Of a DNA stretch of 64,000 nucleotides, positions 9,160 through 15,641 are shown one piece after another. The number at the start of each line of letters is the position of its first letter. Within the stretch, counting starts at the first letter, position 1. The stretch is taken from the NCBI RefSeq assembly GCF_014650075.1, contig NZ_BMUG01000015.1:62001-126000 (forward strand), given 5' to 3'. This DNA comes from Streptomyces microflavus (GTDB lineage Bacteria > Actinomycetota > Actinomycetes > Streptomycetales > Streptomycetaceae). Position numbers and translations under genes: made by a program. The notes below the pieces were generated by a model. It was not told the origin of the DNA. It made no database searches and worked only from the letters and a program-made list of their open reading frames with translations.

Positions 9160-9471
9160 ATGGCAGCACCACGTAAGTACCCGGATGAACTGCGCGAGCG
9201 CGCGATCCGTGAGGTCCGCACCACCGGCCGCCCGATCGCCCACGTCGCGAAGGACCTCGGCATCCATAAGGAGGCCCTGCGCGGCTGGGTCCGCCAGGCC
9301 GAGGCCGACCGCGGCGAGCGGGACGACCGGCTCACCACCGCCGAGCTCGACGAGCTGAAGCAACTTCGCAGGGAGAATGCGGAGTTGAGGCGGGCGAACG
9401 AGATCCTGAAAGCCGCATCGGTGTTTTTTGCCCAGGAGATCGACCGTCCCCGGACGAGGCCGAGCAGGTGA
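9160..9471 (+). CDS. IS3-family transposase OrfA
   Basis: 103 aa from the ATG at 9160, preceded by GAAGGAGAACC. The N-terminal helix-turn-helix (YPDELRERAIREVR, IAHVAKDLGIHKEALRGWVR) is followed by a leucine-zipper-like coiled coil (LDELKQLRRENAELRRANEILKAA), the standard OrfA layout. It overlaps OrfB by four bases (GTGA). An OrfAB fusion by -1 frameshifting is usual in this family. Confidence 0.85.
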   Translation: MAAPRKYPDELRERAIREVRTTGRPIAHVAKDLGIHKEALRGWVRQAEADRGERDDRLTTAELDELKQLRRENAELRRANEILKAASVFFAQEIDRPRTRPSR

Positions 9472-10352
9472 TCGACCACCTGCGTCACAGAGGTCTCGGG
9501 GTCGATCCCGTCTGCCGGGTGCTGGAGCTGTCGCCGTCGACGTACTTCGCCCGCAAGAAGCGGCCGAAGTCCGCCCGCCGGCTCCGCGACGAACAGCTCA
9601 TGCCGCTGATCGAAGAGGTCCACGCCGAGTCAGGCGGCACCTACGGCGCCCGCCGGATCACACGGGCCCTCGGGCGCAAGGGCGTCGAGGTGGCCCGCTG
9701 CACCGTCGAGCGGCTGATGGCCGAGCTCGGCCTGGAAGGCGTCATCCGAGGCCGGCGGCGCCGGACCACGGTTTCAGAGCCGTCGGCGCCGCGTCCGCCG
9801 GACCTGGTCGACCGCGACTTCACCGCCTCCCGGCCCGACCAGCTGTGGGTCGCGGACATGACCTATGTCCGCACCTGGTCGGGATGGGCGTATGTGGCGT
9901 TCGCCCTGGACGTGTACTCACGGATGATCGTCGGCTGGCAGGTCGCGAACCACATGCGCACAGAACTCCCGCTGGACGCCCTGGAGATGGCGCTGTGGCG
10001 ACGCCGGATCAAGAAGGACTCCGGGCTGATACATCACAGCGACCGCGGGTCGCAATACGTATCAATTCGGTATACCGACCGGCTCTCTGACATCGGTGCC
10101 TCCGCGTCGGTCGGCTCCGTCGCGGACAGCTACGACAACGCGATGGCCGAGGCCCTGAACGGCACCTTCAAGGCCGAGCTGATCGAGATGCAGGGCCCCT
10201 GGAAGGACGTCGACCAGGTCCAGCGGGCGATCTTCCAGTGGATCACCTGGTACAACGAGGAGCGTCTTCACTCCGCGCTCGACTACGTTCCGCCGGCCGA
10301 GTACGAAGAAGCCTTCTGGCGCAGCCAGGAGCAAACCCCGCAGTCCGCCTGA
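9468..10352 (+). CDS. IS3-family transposase OrfB (rve integrase core)
   Basis: 294 aa from a GTG at 9468. The N-terminal HTH_21 region (GGTYGARRITRALGRKGVEVARCTVERLM) precedes the DDE core. The first Asp is in LWVADMTYV, the second in HHSDRGSQYVS, and the Glu in AEALNGTFKAELI. It ends with the typical WYNEERLHSALDYVPPAEYE. The reading frame is intact, so the copy could be functional. Confidence 0.88.
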   Translation: MIDHLRHRGLGVDPVCRVLELSPSTYFARKKRPKSARRLRDEQLMPLIEEVHAESGGTYGARRITRALGRKGVEVARCTVERLMAELGLEGVIRGRRRRTTVSEPSAPRPPDLVDRDFTASRPDQLWVADMTYVRTWSGWAYVAFALDVYSRMIVGWQVANHMRTELPLDALEMALWRRRIKKDSGLIHHSDRGSQYVSIRYTDRLSDIGASASVGSVADSYDNAMAEALNGTFKAELIEMQGPWKDVDQVQRAIFQWITWYNEERLHSALDYVPPAEYEEAFWRSQEQTPQSA

Positions 10353-10535
10353 ACCAATCAAGATCGGACTCTACGAAACTCGGGGCAGCTCATCCCGTAT
10401 CTGTGTGGAGGGATTGCTCTTGTGTCTCGCGTATGTCTTCTGCCGCGTTCCGTCCCGCTGGGGCCCTCCGCGACTGCACCATGGGGTGAGCACAGCCGTA
10501 GAAATTCGCGCAATTACTATCTGGCGGAGGCGGCC

Positions 10536-10778
10536 ATGACCTTACATTTCATTGCGAAGGATCCCGAGACGAACGGCGATCACTGCCCGACGATCTGGTT
10601 CGACGACGTCGCGCAGGAGCTCGTCGTTCAGGGGTGGAAGGCAGACACGGAACTGCGGGCGAGGTGCCTGGAGTCCGGCCCGATTCCGCAGGACGAAGCA
10701 GTTGTGCGGCTGCCGGCCCGCATGTCCGGGGCTCTGAAGGAGGCGCTCGGTGTCGCAGCCCCAGCCACCCTTCGCTGA
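10536..10778 (+). CDS. Small conserved protein upstream of DUF6879 gene
   Basis: 80 aa from the ATG at 10536, preceded by GGAGGCGGCC. The sequence (FIAKDPETNGDHCPTIWFDD, LVVQGWKADTEL, EAVVRLPARMSGALKEAL) matches the small protein that in many Streptomyces clusters precedes DUF6879 and DUF5753 genes. It overlaps the next gene by 29 bp, indicating translational coupling. Its molecular function is unknown. Confidence 0.75.
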   Translation: MTLHFIAKDPETNGDHCPTIWFDDVAQELVVQGWKADTELRARCLESGPIPQDEAVVRLPARMSGALKEALGVAAPATLR

Positions 10779-11277
10779 GCTGATGGCACAGTGCACCACC
10801 TCAGCCGTGCACCTGGAAACCCGCGATGCCTACGCGGTCGGTGAGGAGGCCCAGGACCTGAAGGCTTGGCGTGCGGGTGCTCTGGCGGCGGTCGAGGACC
10901 GCGCCATCTGGTGGGGGCCGTTCCACGAGGCCGTTGCCGAGGCCGTCGGCCGAGGTGTCGCTGTGCAGCGGGCCCGGGTGGTCAGCCTCCCGGCTACGGA
11001 ATACGTCCGGTTCGAGCACGCGTGCACGCCCCGCAACCTTGCGGCAGGCGAGGAGGTGCGCTGGCTGCGGCGCGACCGGGCGCTCGGATTGCTCCTGCCG
11101 GCTCACGACTTCTGGCTCTTCGACGGCACGTTGGTTCGGTGGCACCACTTCGCCGGGGACGGTGCGCACCTTGGCGATGAGGTGGACGAGCGTCCGGTGT
11201 CGGCGGACCGGGCCGGGCAGGCTTTCGCGGCGGTCTGGGGCCGGGCCGTGCCGCACGGGGAGTTCGTGCTCGGCTGA
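10750..11277 (+). CDS. DUF6879 family protein
   Basis: 175 aa from a GTG start inside the preceding gene. Characteristic features are the N-terminal HLETRDAYAV, the central VSLPATEYVRFEHACTPRNLAAGEEVRWL, and the acidic LLPAHDFWLFDGTLVRWHHFAGDGA. DUF6879 proteins are encoded beside XRE/DUF5753 regulators across Streptomyces and are thought to act with them; some pairs behave like toxin-antitoxin or developmental regulator pairs. The stop overlaps the next start (TGATG), so the two are co-translated. Confidence 0.85.
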   Translation: MSQPQPPFAELMAQCTTSAVHLETRDAYAVGEEAQDLKAWRAGALAAVEDRAIWWGPFHEAVAEAVGRGVAVQRARVVSLPATEYVRFEHACTPRNLAAGEEVRWLRRDRALGLLLPAHDFWLFDGTLVRWHHFAGDGAHLGDEVDERPVSADRAGQAFAAVWGRAVPHGEFVLG

Positions 11278-12122
11278 TGTCCCCGTCTTCGTCAGCACGT
11301 GTCCAGGAGGCGCGCGACCGGATCGCGATCCGGCTACGTGGCCTGCGCTCGGACGCGGGCCTGACGGGGCAGCAGCTCGCGGAGCTCGCCGGCTGGCAGG
11401 GTTCGAAGGTGTCGCGGCTGCAGAGCGGCCGGTCGCAGCCTTCGGATGAGGACATCCGGGCGTGGTGTCGGGCGTGCGGCGCGGAGGGAGAGGCTGAGGA
11501 TCTCATCGCGGCCTCGCGTCAGGCGCATCACATGTATACGGAGTGGCGTCGGGTCCAGGGGCGGGGTCTTCGTGGCGTGCAGGAGGCACGTACACCCCTG
11601 TACGAGCGGACCAAGGTGATGCGGGTCTACTCCTCCAGTGTCATTCCGGGGATGCTCCAGACGCGTGCCTACGCGGCGGCGTTGCTCTCGGAGATCGCCC
11701 GGTTCAACCGGACCCCCGACGACTCGCTGGCCGCAGCCGACGCACGCGTGGAGCGGTCTCGAATCATCCGGCGTGGAGGGCGGCGCTTCCCGATCCTGAT
11801 TGAGGAATCGGTACTCGGGCGGCAGGTTGGCAGTACAGAGACGATGACGGAGCAGTTGGGGTATCTGCTGCAGGTGGCTGCTCTGCCGTCGGTGACCCTT
11901 GGCATTGTGCCGCCCCGGGTGGCAGTGATGTGGCCTCTGGAGACGTTCACGATCTTCGATACGGAGCAGGTGGGGGTGGAGCTGCTGACGGCGGCGGTCA
12001 CCATCACGACGCCGTCCGAGGTCGCACAGTACCTGGCAGCCCACGATGAGTTCAGTGCCGGCGCGGCGCACGGTTCAGCGGCTTTGCGTCTGATTGCCCG
12101 GGCCGTTTCGGAGCTCGCGTAG
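11277..12122 (+). CDS. XRE-family regulator with DUF5753 domain
   Basis: 281 aa, the usual length of this large Streptomyces family. Residues ~15-70 are the Cro/CI-type helix-turn-helix (LRSDAGLTGQQLAELAGWQGSKVSRLQSG). Residues ~95-275 are DUF5753 (YSSSVIPGMLQTRAYAAALL, a long RVERSRII segment, and IVPPRVAVMWPLETFTIFD). It is coupled to the DUF6879 gene and would be its cognate DNA-binding partner. Target sites are not evident. Confidence 0.9.
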   Translation: MSPSSSARVQEARDRIAIRLRGLRSDAGLTGQQLAELAGWQGSKVSRLQSGRSQPSDEDIRAWCRACGAEGEAEDLIAASRQAHHMYTEWRRVQGRGLRGVQEARTPLYERTKVMRVYSSSVIPGMLQTRAYAAALLSEIARFNRTPDDSLAAADARVERSRIIRRGGRRFPILIEESVLGRQVGSTETMTEQLGYLLQVAALPSVTLGIVPPRVAVMWPLETFTIFDTEQVGVELLTAAVTITTPSEVAQYLAAHDEFSAGAAHGSAALRLIARAVSELA

Positions 12123-12209
12123 AAACGGGTAGAAACTCTTCCCCGGGTTTCTGCGGCCGCTCGTACCGTCAGCGGTATTCCTCACCGACTGCGACGGGGG
12201 TTGCCCGTG

Positions 12210-12356
12210 ATGACGATCAAGGTGTACACGGTGAGCCGCGAGGGGCATGTACGCATCCTCCGCGAGGAGACCGAGGTCAAGCCGCTCGACCGGCCCGAAC
12301 CCTCCGACCGGTTCCCCGCCTGCGAGTGCCCTCGGTGTCTGGAAGCGACGCGGTGA
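12210..12356 (+). CDS. 48-aa conserved small protein (CxCPRC motif)
   Basis: MTIKVYTVSREGHVRILREE begins it, and PACECPRCLEATR ends it. The paired cysteines (C-x-C-x2-C) near the C-terminus suggest metal binding. A GTG immediately upstream (12207) is an alternative start. Small proteins of this type follow XRE/DUF5753 genes in many Streptomyces. It begins 87 bp after the XRE gene, and its stop overlaps the next start (GTGA). Confidence 0.7.
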   Translation: MTIKVYTVSREGHVRILREETEVKPLDRPEPSDRFPACECPRCLEATR

Positions 12357-12502
12357 AGCCCGTTGCCGAGCGCGCCGAGCCGGACAACGCCTACCGCACG
12401 CTCCTCGGACACACCACGGCTTGCTCCACGTGCAGGGCCGCCGGACGCCCCTGTCCAACCGCTGTCCGACTCTCGCGAGCTTGGCGTATGGACCGCCAGT
12501 AG
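12353..12502 (+). CDS. 49-aa conserved small Cys protein
   Basis: A GTG start overlaps the previous stop by four bases. The sequence (NAYRTLLGHTTACSTCRAAG, RPCPTAVRLSRAWRMDRQ) has a C-x2-C-x6-C pattern and matches a small protein commonly encoded last in this cluster type. Probably a metal-binding accessory of the regulatory cluster; function unknown. Confidence 0.7.
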   Translation: MKPVAERAEPDNAYRTLLGHTTACSTCRAAGRPCPTAVRLSRAWRMDRQ

Positions 12503-12700
12503 GACCCGAGTGCCCGACGAAGCACACGGCCCGAGCTCCCGTGAACGACGGGCAGCGCGACCCGCAGAGATCGCCTCGACAGCACGTAACAGCGGAGGGC
12601 GGGGTGACAGCATTGGACGAGCATCCGGGGGCGAAAGGGGCCGGGACGAAGATCAGGGGCATCTCGTCCCGCGGCCCACCTCCGCTCGCGCGGAGAGCAC

Positions 12701-12734
12701 AGATACCCCCACCTGTGCTTGGGTGGGGGTATCT
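12701..12734. terminator. Bidirectional terminator between convergent units
   Basis: A perfect 13-bp stem (AGATACCCCCACC at 12701-12713, GGTGGGGGTATCT at 12722-12734) with an 8-nt loop. It separates the plus-strand regulatory cluster from the minus-strand gene ending at 12751. Confidence 0.85.
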
Positions 12735-12750
12735 TCCTGTCCGCGACTGG

Positions 12751-13125
12751 TCAGCGGCGCCTACCCAGAATCTGGTAGATCCGGGCGGTCGACAATCCCA
12801 CGTCCTCCGCAATGGCGATCACAGGACGGCCGGCCTCGGCGTCGGCACGAATCGCGTGGTCTCTGGCACTTCTGGGCAGAACGCGGGGGTCCGTGCGCTC
12901 GTGGTCTGCACGGAGCGCACCCAGGGCTGCCAGACGCTCCGCAACCGCCACCAGCGCCCCCAGTGACGCTGCGGCACGACGTGCAGCGTCCGCCCCCGAA
13001 GCGTCGCCCGAAGTGCCGCCCAGATGGTTCTGCAGGGATCCCGTGTCCGCCGCGACCAGCTCACGCAGGCCCTGCTCGGCGTTCGTGAGGAACGCCAGAT
13101 GACCGGGGCTCAAGAAGACATTCAC
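12751..13125 (-). CDS. Small protein with C-terminal helix-turn-helix
   Basis: 124 aa (MNVFLSPGHLAFLTNAEQGL...). The middle is Ala-rich and helical. The last ~35 residues (DHAIRADAEAGRPVIAIAEDVGLSTARIYQILG) are a clear HTH of the resolvase/sigma-region-4 kind. This layout suits a small DNA-binding regulator. The start is uncertain because no strong ribosome site precedes it. It is divergent from the gene at 13152, with only 26 bp between the two starts. Confidence 0.65.
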   Translation of the reverse strand: MNVFLSPGHLAFLTNAEQGLRELVAADTGSLQNHLGGTSGDASGADAARRAAASLGALVAVAERLAALGALRADHERTDPRVLPRSARDHAIRADAEAGRPVIAIAEDVGLSTARIYQILGRRR

Positions 13126-13151
13126 ACAAAGGGCAACGAGGACTGCGGGTG

Positions 13152-13442
13152 ATGCGTAACGGCGAAACGCAAGTGCGTGCCCGGACGCGCCGCGGCCCCC
13201 ACCCAGCTTCTTGGGTTCCGGGGGCCGCTTCGCTGTGCGGGGTCAGGTTCGAGGCGGCTCACCTCCGCTCCCGCGGGGCGGTCCCGGCCGTCCTCACTCA
13301 CGCCCGCGAACTCGGGTGGATGGGGCGGACCCTGGAGTTCGATCGTCTCTCCCCCGACAGCGGATCCATCTGGGTCTCGTGGGCCCTTGCCGTCCAGCTC
13401 CTTGCCCCCGGACGGCGCGTAGCTGGTTCAGGGAACAGCTGA
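13152..13442 (+). CDS. Hypothetical protein, 96 aa
   Basis: Starts at the ATG at 13152 (a GTG is adjacent upstream). The C-terminal two thirds (VRFEAAHLRSRGAVPAVLTH, LGWMGRTLEFDRL, SGSIWVSWALAVQLLAPG) looks like folded protein, while the first ~30 residues are Arg-rich and may not be translated. The family is not recognised. Confidence 0.45.
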   Translation: MRNGETQVRARTRRGPHPASWVPGAASLCGVRFEAAHLRSRGAVPAVLTHARELGWMGRTLEFDRLSPDSGSIWVSWALAVQLLAPGRRVAGSGNS

Positions 13443-13445
13443 CTT

Positions 13446-13721
13446 TCAGAGGGTTCGCACGCCCGGACGAGTAATTCGAGTACTCGTCCGGGCGCGTGGC
13501 AGATCACGAGCTCCCCCGGGCGGACACCCTCGTCCGCACAGCAGGGCGAGGCGGTCGACCACGGCGAACTCCTCCGGGACGGTCGCGCCCGAGTAGTAGC
13601 GGTGGAGGGTGGACGCGCTGACGCTCAGCCGCCGACTCAGCGCCTCGTAACTCCTCCCGTCCCGCGCTTTCAGTGCGCGTACGAGCCCCGTGAACTCCGC
13701 GACGGCGGCGTCCTTCGGCAT
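13446..13721 (-). pseudogene. XRE-type regulator, truncated after the HTH
   Basis: From the ATG at 13721 (GAGGGGG upstream), residues 1-65 are a normal HTH (AAVAEFTGLVRALKARDGRS, YEALSRRLSVSASTLHRYYS, VPEEFAVVDRLALLCG) that usually heads much longer Streptomyces proteins. After LLCG the sequence becomes low-complexity, and the last codons are a 14-bp stem-loop (13460-13494). The body of the gene was deleted and the frame now runs into what looks like a terminator. The isolated HTH may still be expressed. Confidence 0.6.
13460..13494. terminator. Strong stem-loop at a truncated gene end
   Basis: Perfect 14-bp inverted repeat: CGCCCGGACGAGTA (13460-13473) and TACTCGTCCGGGCG (13481-13494), 7-nt loop. 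It lies within the last codons of the truncated XRE frame and 18 bp after the plus-strand gene ending at 13442, so it can serve both. Confidence 0.75.
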
Positions 13722-13888
13722 TCCATCCCCCTCGACCCTGTGTCCCATCCTTCACGTTCCTGCACGTCAGCGGGGATGGGATGGTTCCGGGACGGCTGGT
13801 GGGCGCGTGAGCGTTGCAGCCGGCGGGCGCCTGGCTGCACGCTGGTTGAGCACTGACCGAAGAGCGACCCGACGGGGGATCCATCACC

Positions 13889-14494
13889 ATGAACAAGCTC
13901 CGCACCGCACTCGCCACCGCAGCCGCTGCCGCTCTGGGCCTCGCGGCTCTCGCCACGGCCCCGGCGCAGGCCGCTGCCCCGCCCGCCTTCCTCGCCGCCT
14001 CCCAGATGCCGCCGTCGTCGACGCCGTGGACCGCCACCCAGGTCTTCACCGGCGTCCCGGAGAACGGGGGCGTCCTCTGCGCCCCGTACAAGATCCCGGC
14101 GCAGAACACCCGCTACCGCGAGTTCAGCACCGAGCTCGACACCAACGGCGTCCAGGTCAGCACCGTCGCCCGTACCGAGGCCGACGCCGTGAAGCTGGCC
14201 GACGCCCTCCGCGGGGCCCTCGCCGGCTGCGGCTCCCTGCTGGAGCAGCAGAACCCGGGCCTGCAGGCCGTCAGCGCCTCCCACGGCAAGCTGCCCGTCG
14301 AGGAGGGCGCCTGGGTCTACAGCCTGGACACCGCAGACCCGCAGATCGGCATCTCCGACATCCACCTGTTCTCCGTCGGCCGCGACGGCCGCACCGTCAC
14401 CCTCGTCCGCTGGGGCCAGATGGGCGACCTCGAGGACGCCCCGCTGGCCGCCTTCCGCACCACGACGAAGACCGCCGTCAACAAGCTCCACTGA
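13889..14494 (+). CDS. Secreted protein, PknH-sensor-like
   Basis: 201 aa. The signal peptide ends near residue 29 (LATAPAQAA). The mature part has two cysteines (VLCAPYKI, LAGCGSLL) spaced as in the PknH-like extracellular sensor domain, which is disulfide-linked. Sequence such as QVFTGVPENGGVLCAPYKIP, TEADAVKLADALRGALAGCG and VTLVRWGQMGDLEDAPLAAF fits that fold. No kinase domain is attached, so it is probably a free extracellular lipid- or ligand-binding protein. Expression appears monocistronic, with a terminator 31 bp downstream. Confidence 0.75.
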   Translation: MNKLRTALATAAAAALGLAALATAPAQAAAPPAFLAASQMPPSSTPWTATQVFTGVPENGGVLCAPYKIPAQNTRYREFSTELDTNGVQVSTVARTEADAVKLADALRGALAGCGSLLEQQNPGLQAVSASHGKLPVEEGAWVYSLDTADPQIGISDIHLFSVGRDGRTVTLVRWGQMGDLEDAPLAAFRTTTKTAVNKLH

Positions 14495-14524
14495 CCCGGC
14501 AGCTCCCCCGGGGGCTGACCACAC

Positions 14525-14567
14525 CTCGACAGCGGCGCGGCCACAACCCGGGCGCGTCGCTGTCGAG
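14525..14567 (+). terminator. Terminator of the secreted-protein gene
   Basis: A near-perfect 15-bp stem (14525-14539 with 14553-14567; one mismatch), 13-nt loop, starting 31 bp after the stop codon. Confidence 0.75.
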
Positions 14568-14799
14568 CCCACCTGCTCCGCCGACGGCGGAGAGGGGGTG
14601 AGGGGCTGCGTTGGTGGCATCGGGTGGGTGTCAACGGATCAGGGCGCTGGGTGCCTGGTCACGGGGTTGGTTGCGGGCAGGTTCGCTGTCACGAGGTGAC
14701 CAAGCGGCTCCCCGGCGGCTCGGTCTCGGCGGGCAGGACTACCGCCGATTCCTGGAGCGAGGCCGACAGGCCGTCGCCGAAGCGCTCTGCGGGCCGCAC

Positions 14800-15107
14800 T
14801 TGACGTCCCCGAGCTGCACCCCAGTCGCCCGGCCGCGCTACGCGACGCCCTGGCGGCGCTCGATCGCCATGCAGTCGGCCCGGAAGCCCAGAATGTGGCT
14901 GGCCTGTACTGGACGGGGCGACACACCGAAACTGTCTCCCGTATCTGCCGAACCCCGCTCGGCGCTGCGGAAACTGCGGACGTTCAGGCGGAGGTGGACT
15001 GGGTCCTGCACACGACCGTCGCGGTGCACGAGTACCCGTGGCCGACCTGCCACGACGCGGAAAACTGGCATCCAATTCCCGGTCTGCTGAACCGAAACCG
15101 GAACGAC
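14800..15107 (+). pseudogene. Possible remnant of an unrecognised gene
   Basis: One frame has protein-like sequence: LDVPELHPSRPAALRDALAA, VAGLYWTGRHTETVSRICRT, EVDWVLHTTVAVHEYPWPTC. It lacks a convincing start, drifts into low-complexity sequence after HDAENW, and has no family match I can name. The flanks (14570-14800 and 15108-15641) show no supportable gene. Confidence 0.3.
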
Positions 15108-15641
15108 GACGCGTACGGGAGCCCGGTGTCGGACGCTGCTTGCCGATCAGGGGTCCAGGGAGTGGTTCGACCGAACCGCTCCCTGGCCGGTCACGGAGCT
15201 GGCGCTCGTCGCTGCCGGTGCCCACATGCACTGGCGGGCTGGGCCTCATCGCGTTGGCGCCGGCCAGCATCGCGGAGGGTCGGTACGGCGCCGGGGGGGG
15301 TGACGCCGGTGGCAACGAAGTGTGAGAGTCTTCCGCCGTCAGTTGCAGAGCGTGCAATCAGGGCACTGACCTCGATGTTTCGCGAGCTAACGGCACTGCC
15401 GCGAGGAAGCCGGTCAGGCACGCCAGACTCACATCGGCAGGCACCGTGCAGGTCGGCCGGCTCCAGGCAGCGACCGCTGCAAGGTGCTGACCTGCGACTC
15501 CCTGATCAGTAGGTCCGCCACCGTCACATCACCTTCCGTCACCACCGGATGTGCGACAGAGCCGCTCGTTTGTCAGTCCCTGCAGACCGAGCCGGGGCCG
15601 GCGCCGATGGCACCGACCCCGGCGGGACGTGAAGCGGCGTG
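15108..15641. other. Intergenic stretch downstream of the collagenase
   Basis: About 530 bp with only shadow ORFs. The GC-rich segment just after the collagenase stop may act in termination, but no clean stem-loop was found. Confidence 0.35.

Larger units (their letters stand above)
9088..10392 (+). mobile_element. IS3-family insertion sequence (1.3 kb)
   Basis: Imperfect terminal inverted repeats of about 26 bp (9088-9113 and 10367-10392) both begin TGAGCTG and end GAGTCC, with about 20 matches. They enclose two overlapping transposase frames. No clear 3-4 bp target duplication is visible (AGG on the left, TCC on the right), which suggests rearrangement after insertion. Confidence 0.8.

Noticed and set aside
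9085..10395. Target-site duplication of the IS3-type element
   Set aside because: Flanking bases AGG and TCC do not form a direct repeat; no duplication can be claimed.
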